Positions 1-11,752 of a stretch of DNA of 64,000 bases are shown here, in pieces. The translations under genes were made by a program, and so were the position numbers. The notes under the pieces are model-generated. The model was not told where the DNA came from, did no database searches, and saw nothing but the letters and a program-made list of their open reading frames with translations. The DNA comes from Eustoma russellianum (Eukaryota; Streptophyta; Magnoliopsida; Gentianales; Gentianaceae). The stretch is from the NCBI GenBank assembly GCA_036186865.1, contig AP025047.1, forward strand, positions 22,160,797 through 22,224,796, written 5' to 3'. Numbering within the stretch: position 1 is the first letter of the stretch; every line of letters starts with the position of its first letter.

Positions 1-1464
1 TTGTAGCTCAACAAATACAACAAGAGCACATTTGCTACAAAGAATGAAACAAGAACACCAAAAAGAATATGATTGTTAGACAAATCAACAAATGCTTTCA
101 AGTGAGCTTCAAGTGTGTTTTATCTTCTTCACCATTGCCTCCTATTTGTAGTGTGAATTGAGTCTTGAAGATAAGAATGCACATGTGTCACCATCTTCAT
201 AATCAAGTCCAAGTTGTCTTCACATCATTGGTTGGTTTTGTACACTTGACAACAACAAGCAAAATAATTGGTCCACCTTGGAGACATGATGCTGGCCGAT
301 TTTTTGTTCCAAAGATGACATAAAATTTTGCTTGAAAAGTAGAGATAATAGAAAGGGATAATAATCCACTATCCCCTCAACTCCTTGGCAAGATAATAGG
401 CATATGGGAGTTAAAAAAATTCAAACCAAAACAGCTCCAAAACTCAGCCATAGCCGTTGGGTATAATCTAATTTTTTTCAACTAAAAATAATCATGTTTA
501 TCCTTTGGAAAATGAAGATAATAAGAGAGGATAATATCACCAAAGTACCCTCAACTCCAAGAACAATAATAGGGCATGTGAGAGCTTCATTTTGACTCAA
601 AAATATGCTGAAATTAGCCATGTAGCCATTGGCTACATTTGAAATATCCTAGTTGGTAATTTTTGCCAACTAGCTCCTTTTTTTGTTGGTCCACTTGTCA
701 CCAAGCCATAAAATGAATTACACATCATCACCAACTAAATATACACGTTTTTGGACATATATATATGTATATCAACTCATATTTTTGAAGAAGAAATCAC
801 CAAATAATGATTGACACGATTATGTCAACATGTAACACAAAAATTCCCATAATTTTTTCTTGTATGCTGTGATCACTTCCACACCTTTAACATCATAAAT
901 TCTATTTAAAATAATGATAAAAATACTCCAATAATATATAGAAGATATTCTTTAAGAAAGAAATAGAATGTGACATCATAACTCGTCACATATCCCGCTA
1001 CAGTCGATAATATCATCATGTAAGAGAATTAATATTAAATCATCATATAATCTTCAAAATAATCATAGCTCAACTCCAGAATGATGATAAGCATATACTC
1101 AAGAGATTCCTTGAGTGAAAATACCAAAAATACCCTTAGGGGTGAAATGACCAAAATGCCCCTAGGGTGAGAAAACTCCAGAAAATCCCGATGGTCAGAA
1201 ATGAATATTATAACACCTTTTTCATGATGAATAAGATAAGAATATGTCCTTGAAGTATTTCCACCATATCATGTTCCTACAAAACTCAAAATACCAATTT
1301 TGCCCTTTTTGGTAAGTTGTAGAAACTTCCAAGGCACATCAGTCACAATGTATTTATAAACATCAAAAACACATAATATTCATATAACGAACATGTATAA
1401 ATCATGTATAAATGTAAACAACCACTTTATCACATTTTAGAAAAATATTGCTAAAAGCCCTAGA
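1..1464. other. AT-rich DNA without recognisable gene
   Basis: No coding region longer than a few dozen codons and no RNA gene could be recognised. The stretch is AT-rich with short TATATA runs near 760-775 and 910-945. Near 1125-1170 there are two close copies of a CCCTTAGGG/CCCCTAGGG motif. It lies next to an ATCGATCGAT array like one found in probable LTR sequence at 25.9 kb, so it may be decayed LTR DNA, but no LTR ends or target duplication were found. Confidence 0.4.
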
Positions 1465-1715
1465 CATCGATCGATCGAAGTGCCTCAGCTTTAGAGATCG
1501 ATGTCTCACAGTGAGTTTCAGAGTTTGTCTCTAACCAACATCGATCGATCGAAGTGAGGGTTTGATGTACATCGATCGATCGATGTGTCTCAGGTTTAGA
1601 GATCGATGTCTCACCGTAAGGTCTTGAACTTTCACTGCCTTACATAGATCGATCGATGTGAGGGATTGAAGTACATCGGTCGATCGAAGTGCAACAACCT
1701 GAGAGATCGATGTCA
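1465..1715. repeat. ATCGATCGAT palindrome array, left copy
   Basis: Five long units built on (AC)ATCGATCGATCGA(A/T)GTG occur near 1465, 1539, 1569, 1645 and 1670. Half units GAGATCGATGTC lie between them near 1494, 1600 and 1702. Spacers such as CTCAGGTTTAGAGATCGATG recur. The half units read as the reverse complement of CATCGATCTCTAAACC in the array at 25.9-26.2 kb, so the two arrays are related and inverted relative to each other. Function unknown; the self-complementary cores could form hairpins. Confidence 0.75.
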
Positions 1716-3180
1716 ACTTTTTCAACTTTTAATCACATATAACACCATGTGTGACATTTTTATGCATTCACCACTTAAAATCATGACTTTGAAAATTATC
1801 CAAACATATTTCTCAACAAAAATTATCATTAGCCATGCTTTTTACTTTCACGTAATCCTCAATCATGCTATCATTATCATCCTGCAGTCTCATAATCTTG
1901 TTTCTGGCTATATGTTACTATTATCATCTTATAGTCTCAGAATCTTATTTCTGGCTATATGAGACTGGATTGATCTATAGAAACATTGAGTGTCCCTATC
2001 CCTTTCTTTCACTATATGACCCTTGCTTTTTGTTTGAAGAATGTTTCTTCAAAGGCAAGAAATCTTATATAGTTTTCTAGGGCTTTCTACTCTAGTTGCT
2101 ATTTCTGTATTTTGTGGTAGTCTTCCATAGTTTGCTGCTTTTATAACTTCCAGTGCTTTTCTCGTATGAGGACTCTCTCTGCGATTCTTCCGTAGTACTT
2201 CTTATTTAGTTTCTTCAGTGTCTTTTAAAGCCTCTTCTGTTTCTTTGCTGGCCTAACTTGTGGGTTACCTTCTACATGCTCCTTCCAGCTATTCTTTATT
2301 ATTTCCTTGATGTTTGGGTGCTCCTATCCATCCTTTCATGTATTTGAAAAGCTTGGACCCAAGTTCTTACCTAGCTTAATAATCAAAACACCTAGAGAAT
2401 GATCAAAAATAGTAGGAGCTTAATAGTGAAGCTGGTTGTTAGGGTATTTGTTGTTCCACTCTTCAATACAAAACATATCTTCAATTCTTGTGTATACTTT
2501 GTCGGGCTCCTCTTTTTTATTTGAACACATGAATTCAGATCATCGTGACGAGTTATTGTATATATCCATTAGTTGAATCCACTCTATGAACTCTTTTTTT
2601 TTGCATTCCTATCCACTCTTTTATTACCATTTTCCCTATGCTGTCCAAGATAATATTAAAATACCTCATAATTATACAGAGTTTTCACCCGTAAAGAGTG
2701 TTTTGGTACTTCAGCACCCGCCACCGATCTCTTCTTCTACTTTTTTTTATCGAAGCCATACACTACAGTAAGAATGAAATCAGTCTGAATGGTACACTTA
2801 AATGTCATCTTACAAATCTTCAGTGTGCAAATTAGTCCATTGAAGACACTAGGATTCTAACCAACCAAATTCTTGCTATAGAGTTTGGGAGAATATTGTG
2901 AGTATCCTCCCAGCCTCTAAAATTCTCTTACTAAATGTTCTAAAGTTTTGTTGTCTGACCTTGACTTCCACAAGGTCTATAATACCTATTTGCTTTTCAG
3001 CTATATATTATTTAAGTTGCTTCTGTTTTAAGGGGACTTTAACCCTCTTATATTCCAAGAAGCTAACTTTATCATTTTTTCGTCTTAGCTCCCTAAGGTC
3101 TATGCCTATTATTGTTTTTGCTATAAAGTGTGTTTAATTAGGAAGAGTTAATGTCCATCCTTCTCTAACCTTCAGTATCC
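1716..3180. other. No gene recognised
   Basis: Short open frames (for example 2586-2771 and 2898-3137 on plus) show no domain, no codon pattern and no similarity to families I know. The stretch is pyrimidine-rich on the plus strand. It may include the outer part of the 3' LTR of copia A, whose far border was not found. Confidence 0.4.
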
Positions 3181-3636
3181 ATTGGGTTTAAGAGAACTTC
3201 ACAGTTCTCCTCAGGATGTGTTGAAGACGCAATGTCTTCCTTCTTTTGGCAAGAACGTTTTCTCCATTCAAAGTGAACTGTTTTGGCATTATCCTCGTCA
3301 AATTCTGAGGAGGAATACCAATCTGATTTGAACTGAACCTTCTTATAAAGCTAAAAAGGAATCATCATGCGTAATTGGAGCCTAACTCGTCTCCTATTAT
3401 AATCTAGAAAATAACTCAAAAAATGAATTACAATTGTCTCACCAATGATCCTAACCGGTATTAGTATCTATAGATTTAGACAAGCAACACATCTATGAAA
3501 CCTAGATTATTCCATAATCCAAACTTGACTAGGAATTGGACTATTCTTTTTGATAAGGATAATTATTCCTTTTCTCTAAGGATTCCTACTAATTAAGAAT
3601 CTCCTACTTATCTTTTCATTCGGATATTAACCAACA
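3181..3636 (-). repeat. Probable start of copia A 3' LTR
   Basis: Directly downstream (minus strand) of the copia A RNase H C-terminus there is a step to non-coding DNA. An LTR-like start, TGTTGGTTAATATCC read on minus, begins at 3636. It follows the purine-rich AATTAATAGGGTGAATG stretch expected of a polypurine tract region. The matching 5' LTR was not found in the window, so the far end is a guess and the LTR call rests on position only. Confidence 0.3.
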
Positions 3637-5247
3637 TTCACCCTATTAATTTCCGAATACAGATTCGGGAGTTCTTCAATGCCAATCAACTCCTGTATTT
3701 CCTTGAATTTAGTCCGTGCCAATGCCTTTGTCAAGATATCTGCTCATTGTTATTCACCGCATGCGTGCTCAACTTTGACTAAGCCTTTCGCCGCGCATTC
3801 TCGAATAAAACGATAACGAGTATGAATACGTTTGCTTATTCCATGAAACATTGGATTCTTAGTGAGAGCTATTGCCGATTTATTATCCACACGAATGATC
3901 ACCTTCTCTTGGTTCCAACTTGTTATCTCAAATAACAATTCTTGAAGCAAAATTGATTTACATTCCGTAGCTGTTGCAGCCATAAACTCAGTTTCACAAG
4001 ATGATAGTGCCACGGTTGCTTGCTTTTGAGAACACCAAGAGATTGTAGAATCGTTGAAGTAGAATACATGTCCCATAATACTATTGTCATCATCTTGATC
4101 TACATTGTAAATACTGCCACTATGCCCAACAAGATGCCTTGAGGTTCCTTGTTCAAACGTTATTCCAAAGGTCCTTAGTGTCTTTTATGTACCTTAGAAT
4201 TTGCTTAGTTGCTTGCCCATGGCACTCCTTCGGATTTTGCATGTAGCGACTAATCACTCCAACCGAGTACGCAAGGTCAGGTCTCGTGTGTAATAACTAT
4301 ATCAATCATCCTACTAATCTTCGATAATGCGTTCCCTCAATCGCTTCCTCATGTCGGCCTTTGTAAGCTTCATGCTGGGGTCCATAGGAATGTGAGTGGC
4401 GTTGCATTCATGTGGGCCTACTTCTCTTAGAATTCTGATGGCGTATCCTTCTTGTTTTAACTTAATCACGTCATTGTCTTGTAATACTTCGATACCGCGA
4501 TAATAAGTTACTCTCCCTAGGTCGGACATCTCGAACTTAGTCGCCATATCTTTCTTGAAGTCTTTATAATAGACGCACTTGTCCCCGTCACGAACAAGTC
4601 ATGCACATACACGGCTATAATAAGCAAATTCTTGTGTCTTAATTTCTTGTACACCAATTTTTCTTTGGAGCAACGATGGAAATCTAAACATTTCAATATT
4701 TGATTTGTCTTGGTATCCCAAGCTCATGGCGCGTGTCGCAATCTGTACAAGGCCTTTGAAAGTTTATAGAACTTATTTGCTTATCCCCTCCCTTCAAAGT
4801 CTTTGGGTTGAGTCACGAAAACTTGTTCATTCAGTTCACCATGCAAGAATTCTGTCTTTACATCAAGATGATGAATTTCCTAACCTTTTGAGGCAGCTAA
4901 GGCAACTAGTAGTCTTGCGGTTTCAATGCGAGTCACTGGTGCAAATATCTCATCATAATCAATGCCAAATTGTTGAACGTAACCATTTATGACTAGGCAA
5001 GGTTTATACTTGTTAATTGAACCATCGACATTCTTCTTGATTTTAAACACCCACTTTAAACATATGAGTTTAGTTCCAAAAGGTTTATCAACGAAAGTCC
5101 ATGTCCCATTTTTATTGATAGATTCTATCTCATTTTCCATTGCTTGAACCCATATATTGGAGCCTTTAGCCTCTTCATAATTTCTTGGTTTATTGTTGAT
5201 AATCATCAATAATTCTTCTTCATTAATGTTGAATGCCAGCACATAAT
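3637..5247 (-). pseudogene. Copia A pol 3' part: reverse transcriptase and RNase H, degenerate
   Basis: Minus-strand remnants read from 5247 down to about 3640. The N-terminal RT piece (5244-4880) shows the copia pattern KWVFKIKK and DYDEIFAPVTRIETARLL. A middle piece (4547-4314) has SDLGRVTYYRGIEV. The RNase H piece (4076-3750) carries STISWCSQKQATVALSSCETEF and VDNKSAIALTKNP. A last piece near 3720-3650 has ADILTKALARTKF. Frames change several times and a stretch between RT blocks is not readable, so this is a dead copy. The RT N-terminus is cut at 5247 by the younger copia element. Its upstream continuation, after the duplicated ATAAT and an unrelated insert, is the integrase/protease region at 18161-19710. 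Confidence 0.85.
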
Positions 5248-8200
5248 TGTAGGATCTGCAAGGAACCACTAGAAGGGTGGGTTGAATAGTTGGTGCGGAA
5301 AGTATGGTTTTTAAATTTTGTTTAAAACCAACCAACTCAACTTCTGAAAACAGATTCTGTTTTCAGGACCAGTTTTAAAACGTTTTTAGAACTAGGTTAT
5401 AGGTCTCCAAAAATTCTGAAATTTGGAGAGAAATTAGCCTCAGATGTTATGAGGGTCTCCTAATAATTTCAGATTTAAATTCAACCTTTAACCATTTAAT
5501 AAATCGTTGGTGGTCAGATTGCGCGAATCAGCCAGAAACGGTAGACTCTTTTAAAAAATTTATTCCTATTTGTTCTTAACTCCAATTGCTCTGAAAGTTT
5601 AACCACTAACCCATTATATGTTTTATTTGAATGGGTTGAAACAGTTTTGAAAACTTCTTTCGGTAAGTTAGTCAAATACACTCAAACTCTCAACCTTTGC
5701 AAGCCTGAAAATCACACTGCACCAGTCTCAGAACTTTGGATGTTTGAACGACTTATACTTATCCAAAAGGGTTGAAACTTGTGCCAAATTAACCCTAAGA
5801 CGTGTGGGTTTGTTTATGGAAATTTTCGTAATTTTTGAAAGTCGTTTACTATTTTTACGAACGCAAACAAAAAGAGTAAACTATGCAGAAACAGAATGTA
5901 AATGCTGAAAGTAAATGACACCGAGAATTTTATACTGGTTCGGTTATAAACAACCTACTCCAGTCTTCAAGGAACACCTTCCTTGGTTCACACTAGTCAC
6001 ACACACGCAATACACCTTACCACAGGGTTGATGGAGTTACACACCAACTCCAACCCTTTACAAACCTTGTACGTTGAATACAATACGCACGAACACCACC
6101 ACCTTGCAAGAATGAAGATTGATCACATCTTGATCAATATTTTACAAAGATAAAGAGTATGTGGTGGTATAATACAAGCCTATTCAAGGATAGAAATATA
6201 AGTATAATAGGCTTTCAAGAAGAAGAAAGAAAGAGAGTGTAGAAGAAGAGAGGTGCTTGGCGTTTTTGTCACTTGAAAATACAATGATTGTTCTTGTCTT
6301 TTGTTTTTGCTCATCTTCTTTCCTTTTAAGCACATATGGCCGTCCCCCTTGGAGTCTTCCCCTCTTGAAAATTGTCTTCTAAGTCCTTGGGAGAATGCAA
6401 GACATCAATATGACATGATCTTGCTTACTTGTCACCTTCTCATTGGATGATCATTTAACCTTTGCTTACTTGGCACTTTATGATTGGTTGAATGTTGTCA
6501 TCATTTGATGACTAGGAAAATCTGAATATTTCACTAAAAACATGTGCCAAAATCAACATAGAATAATTTCAATAATCCACAAGATTGTCACATAAAGTTA
6601 GCAAGATAATTTTCTCACAAAAAGGGATGATAATTTCGGCCATTAAGAGACTTAGCATGCTGAAATTTCAGCATGTGATACATGGTGTTAAAGTTCAAAA
6701 TACTCCCATTTTTCTTTGATTTTTCATTTTAAAACAAATCATCAATTGATAGCAAATATCCTTATCAAATTGGAAATAAAATTTGGACACCTACATGTCC
6801 ATGAAAACGGTCAAGATGCATTCCACACATGCTGAAAAATTTCAGCATGTGTGATATATAAGATATCACACTTTATGGCTTTGAAACTTATTCAAATTAC
6901 TTCCATTTATTCTTCAAATTAACCACATAATTCAAGACATAAAATATGTCTATTTTTAGATATGAAAATTGGCCACCATATAGTGCACATGCTGAAATTT
7001 TCAGCATGTGTTACAAATGAGACAAAGTTTAAAACATTACCTTTTGTATCTTCTTTCTCCAAGTCACCAATCTTGTAAACTTGATTATTGACTAATCAAT
7101 ATGCCAACGAGGCTCCACATATCCTCCATTTCAGCTGTAGGGGCATGTATACATGTATATGCATGTGCTGAATTTTATTTTTGCTAACTTTGTAAAATAG
7201 TGCACATTTAATAATACACACATGTTATATTCCAATCAGCCCTTAATTTAATTTTTTAGAACACTTTAAGATGTATGACATATGTAAAAAGTGTATAGAT
7301 ACGTGTCGTATGATGTGCCAAAAATGTTCCATGTGTTGTGTACGTAGAAAACCGAATTTTCGATATTTATCGATTACCCGATTTTTCTCTAATTAAATTC
7401 CAACTTTTTGCACATGTTTTATATATTATGTTACACATAATATATATAATATAAACTTTAATTCTCAGCACTTGGCTGGTCTAAAGTGGCGCCATTAACA
7501 TGTGACAAAATTAAAATTAGAATCTCCACAATTTGGCCTTAATGTGGGGTGATTTGTGTGTGCCAACATGGAATGATTTTATGGCTGAAAATATCATGTA
7601 GGCCAAGAAAATAATATTGATTTTTGAGGTGTAGGGGCTGGCCATCTATTTATGGCAAGTACGTGACACGTTGGCGAAGTTTCGGTATTAGCCCGATACG
7701 ACAATTTTTGGTTTAGAACCTTTTAATGTGTCGTATTTAATTTGTCATCACCATGACTTATATCATATGATATAAGACCTGAATATACTCATAAATATGA
7801 GTTAATTATGATGGTGTGACGTTAACGTACGTACGTAAAATATATAACGTGTCGGTAGTACGCTGGAATACATGTGTATGTGCCTTTTTCAAAAAATCTG
7901 AAAATATATGTATTTATATATGTATATGGCGTGTATAATGAATGAGGAGAGGAGGAGAAGACTTTCCTTCCTTAGCCTTGCTGCCTTTGTGCTTTTTCCA
8001 AATGTAGCTTCCTTTAATGAACTACTTAGTTTAATTAACTAAGTACTTCACTTAATGAACTAGTTTAGTTCATTAATGGTGGCAGCTGAAAATATTATAA
8101 ACACAACAAATGTTTGCCATATGATGTAAGCTTTAACGCTTCATGGCTCGTTAGTATGGAAACATTATATATGAGCTAAATAAGGCAAGTAGTAAGCAAT

Positions 8201-8290
8201 GTATCATGCATACGTTTATATCATGCACACGTTTTTGTCATTCATTTAAATCACATATTTTGAAATCACTCAAACCTCTTTTTCTCTACA
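5248..8290 (-). repeat. 3' LTR of nested copia element
   Basis: The plus-strand text starts TGTAGGATCTGC and ends TTTCTCTACA, so it has TG...CA ends. It aligns along its whole length with 13676-16717, with scattered substitutions and small indels. It contains three palindromes of the CATGCTGAAATTTCAGCATG type (6656-6675, 6824-6853, 6986-7010) and two 8-bp-arm stem-loops at 8024-8044 and 8054-8074. It is followed on its upstream side by the polypurine tract. Confidence 0.93.
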
Positions 8291-8303
8291 TTCTCCCCCT
8301 TTT
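8291..8303 (-). promoter_or_regulatory. Polypurine tract of nested copia
   Basis: The plus text TTCTCCCCCTTTT reads AAAAGGGGGAGAA on the element strand and directly abuts the 3' LTR. This is the usual primer site for plus-strand DNA synthesis. Further CTCCCCC runs lie at about 8348-8465, which is common upstream of the tract in this type of element. Confidence 0.85.
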
Positions 8304-8562
8304 GATGATTTTGAAAATAACTCATGTACATGATTTAAATCCTATCGCTCCCCCTTCAATTATGCATAAATTCAAAATTCAAAATTCAAAATTTAAATTT
8401 CGTATCCGCTCCCCCTTGATTTATGCAATCAGTAGTAATTAGTATCTCTCTCTCTCCCCCTTAAATCATGCTTTCTCTCCCCCTTTATTTTGGAAAGTAA
8501 ATCAAAAGATACCTGTAAATAAGGAAAGACAATCAAATCACGTCAAATCAAATCATATCAAC
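8304..8562 (-). other. Non-coding spacer between RNase H and 3' LTR of nested copia
   Basis: The spacer has several extra polypurine-like blocks (CTCCCCC on plus near 8348, 8409, 8454 and 8477). No envelope-like or other extra ORF is visible, which separates this copy from env-bearing SIRE elements. Confidence 0.6.
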
Positions 8563-9960
8563 TTAAATCATACCTAATTTAGACCGAAGAGATTCATACG
8601 TGGCTTGATTTAAGGCTTTTGTAAAGATATCCGCTACTTGTGCTTCTGTGCGTACGTGATCTATGACGATATCACCATTGTTTACGTGATCACGAAGAAA
8701 GTGATAGCGTACTTCTATATGCTTAGCCTTAGAGTGTAACACGGGGTTCTTAGATAAATTGATGGCACTCATACTGTCACAGTATATAGGGATTCTATTT
8801 ACAGTAATTCAAAAGTCCGAGAGTTGTTGTTTTATCCACAACAACTGTGTGCAACAAAGGCTAAGTGCCACGTACTCAGCCTCAGTAGTGGACAAAGCAA
8901 TGCTTGCTTGCTTTTTGGAAAACCATGAAATGAGTGAGTTTCCTATAAATTGGCAAGTCCCACTCGTGCTCTTTCTATCTATTTTGCAGCCACCATAATC
9001 TGCATCAGTATAAGCATGTAAGTTAAATTCGGAATCCTTATCGTACCAAATTCCTAAGGTGGGCGTGTGCTTAATATAGCGGAAGATTCTTTTTACCGTA
9101 TTATAATGAGACACCTTAGGTTGACTTTGAAAACATGCACACATGCATACACTGAACATAATATCGGGCCTACTAGCAGTTAAATATAGTAAAGAACCAA
9201 TCATAGATCTATATACGCCATTATCAAAGTCTTTACCATGTTCATCTTTGTCCAATTTAGTAGCGACACTCATAGGGGTGGGGGATTGTTTCAAATTTTC
9301 AAAGTTGAACTTTTTAATCATGTCATTGACATATTTTGCTTGACTTATGTGAATGCCTTTACTCATTTGCTTAATCCGTAAGCCAAGGAAATAGTTAAGT
9401 TCGCCAACCATAGATATTTCAAATTTGGATTTTATGCAATTTTCAAAATCTTCAACAAGTCTATGTGACGTAGAACCGAAAATAATGTCATCAACATAGA
9501 TTTGAATAATAAGTAAATCCGATTTGTCTTGTTTTAAAAAATAGTGTACTATCTATAGTACCTCGTTTAAAATTATTTTCTAAAAGGAAAGTAGCAAAAC
9601 GATCATATCATGCTCTAGGCGCTTGCTTTAGTCCGTATAGTGCCTTCTTTAGTTTGTACACATGATCAGGATGTTTCAAATCTTGAAAACCGGGTGATTG
9701 CTTCACGTATACTTCTTCTTGTATAAATCCGTTTAGGAATGCACTTTTTACGTCCATTTGATATAATTTGAATTTTTCATGCAAGCAATAGCAAGTAAGA
9801 GTCGTATAGCTTCTAAACGTGCTACGGGTACAAATGTTTCATCGTAGTCAATTCCTTCTTCTTGATTATAGCCTTGTGCTACAAGTCTAGCTTTATTCCT
9901 AACGACCTTTCCTTCTTCATTCATTTTATTCCTAAACACCCACTTTGTGCCTATTATGGT
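8563..9960 (-). pseudogene. Nested copia reverse transcriptase and RNase H, broken
   Basis: From the right: RT N-terminus 9939-9748 (KARLVAQGYNQEEGIDYDE, then VPVARLEAIRLLLA), a frameshift near 9770, then blocks SAFLNGFIQEEVYV and KKALYGLKQAPRA followed by a TGA at 9608-9610 where tryptophan is expected before YDR. The catalytic YVDDIIFG motif is encoded near 9478-9504. The 9411-8809 frame holds the RT thumb and RNase H start (YTDADYGGCKIDRKSTSGTCQF, ALSTTEAEYVALS). A TGA near 8809 separates it from the RNase H end at 8772-8563 (DSMSAINLSKNPVLHSKAKHIE, then VADIFTKAL). The enzyme would copy RNA into DNA in the virus-like particle, but this copy cannot make it in one piece. Confidence 0.88.
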
Positions 9961-9966
9961 TTTATC

Positions 9967-11643
9967 TTATGGTCGAGGCACTAAGTCCCATACATCATTT
10001 CTAACGAATTGATTAAGTTCATCATGCATAGCATCAATCCAAGAAGAATCACTCAAAGCATCATGCACATTTTTGGGTTCAATTTCGGAAATCATAGCAT
10101 GGAATTGATTTATTTCATCCGAAGTTATTCTTCTACGTGGTCTCACACCGTGAGTGATGTCGCCTATAATGAGATCATGTGGGTGATCTCTATGCCATCT
10201 TGGTTGATTGTTTTCTATGTTATCATGCATTTCTAAGTGATCATGCATTTCTAGTGTGTCATTCATGTCATGCATATCAAATGTACCATCATCTTCATTC
10301 AACACGGGTTTCAATTCAAAGTCATCATCATATTCGTTATCTTTATCAATTTCACCGAATTCATTAAACTTCACACGAATGGATTCTATGATTTGTCTAG
10401 TGAGAGGATCATAACATCTATATGCTTTTGAATTTATAGAATTACCAACAAAGATGTATTCAATTGATTTGGATTCAAATTTATCTAAATTATCTTTTGT
10501 ATTCAAAACAAAACATTTGCATCCAAACACACGAAAATAGTCAATCTTAGGCATGCGATCATTCAATATCTCATAGGGCGTCTTGTTTATTTTCTTTCTT
10601 ATAGATAGGCGATTTACTATATAGCATGCACAATTTACGGCTTCCGCCCACAGAAATCTAGGCAATTTATTTTCACATAACATAGTCCTAGCGATTTCTT
10701 GTAATGTTCGATTCTTTCTTTCTACTACTCCATTTAATTGTGGAGTTCTAGGTGGCGAAAACTCATGCTTGATTCCCTTTTCTTCGCAAAATGAAATCAT
10801 ATCTTTGTTTTTAAATTCACCTCCTCTATCGCTTCTTATCTTTTTCACATTGACACCGTATTGATTTTCAAGTTGTTTGATTAATTTCGCAATTTCAACG
10901 GCACTATCATCCTTATGTGCAAGAAATAAAGTCCAAGTATAACGAGAAAAATCATCAACAATCACGCATGCATAGTGGCGCCCACCTAGGCTTGTAGTGC
11001 AACTAGGACCAAACAAATCAATGTGTAGTAGTTCTAAGACTCTAGTCGTACTTATTTCATTCTTAGGCTTAAGTGACTCACATGTTTGTTTGCCTTTTAT
11101 GCAAGATTCACACAACTGAAAGTTGTCCAAATCAAGTGTAGGCAATCCCCGTACTATGTTTTTTTGTTGGAGTTTTTCTAGTGTGGAAATACCAATGTGT
11201 CCTAAACGTCTATGCCATAAATTCACATTGGGTTCATTTGACATAAAGCACTTAACTTTAGCATCAACCACATCATCCATGGAAAGCATAAAAATGTTAC
11301 CTTCTCGTTTTCCTTTTAAAACGGTTTCTCCATTTTTATTCATTATGTTGCAGTAAGGGTGAGTGAAACACACATCAAAGCCATTGTCAATAAAATGAGA
11401 AATGCTAAGAAGATTGTAAGATAAGTTGCTTACCAAATAGATGTTGGAGATTTGAAGAGTGCTTGGATTTCCTATCGTACCTTTTCCGATAATCTTGCCT
11501 TCGTTGTTGTCTCCAAAGGTCACGGATCCGCCTTTTATGACCTTCTTTAATTTTGTGAATAAGCTCGGGTCACCAGTCATGTGCCTCGAGCAGTCAAGGA
11601 ACCACTTTATAGTTGTATCTTTCGATGTGTTGGCTCCCTGCAA
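9967..11643 (-). pseudogene. Nested copia protease-integrase segment with damaged protease
   Basis: One open frame of 558 codons. Residues about 10-28 are the protease active-site region, but it reads WFLDCSRHMTGD where copia proteases carry D-S-G followed by C-S-R-H, so the catalytic Ser-Gly pair is absent. Next comes the GAG-pre-integrase zinc region (LWHRRLGHIG ... CESC). The integrase core has its three acidic positions in LLHIDLFG, IRSDRGGEF and NGVVERKNRT. After the core follow FRVFGCKCFVLN and the linker to RT. The integrase frame is intact over the core, so it is the best-preserved enzyme of this copy. The frame stops just before the RT block. Confidence 0.88.
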
Positions 11644-11752
11644 TGTGCAAGGATAATTTAGGTACCCTTTTAACTTTGGGTCCTTTCGAGTTAGTTAATC
11701 ACCTCTTGGTAAAAGTACCTTTCGGTACCCATACTTGGGTGATCCTTCTCGG

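Noticed and set aside
1465..1715. CRISPR-like repeat array
   Set aside because: Units are palindromic and irregularly spaced, spacers themselves recur, and the DNA is clearly a plant nuclear region.
1666..2080. Plus-strand frames of 98 and 71 codons
   Set aside because: Overlapping hydrophobic low-complexity frames in AT-rich DNA without family signature or start context.
8304..8562. Envelope-like third ORF in the nested copia, as in some SIRE elements
   Set aside because: The space between RNase H and the 3' LTR is only about 270 bp and has no open frame.
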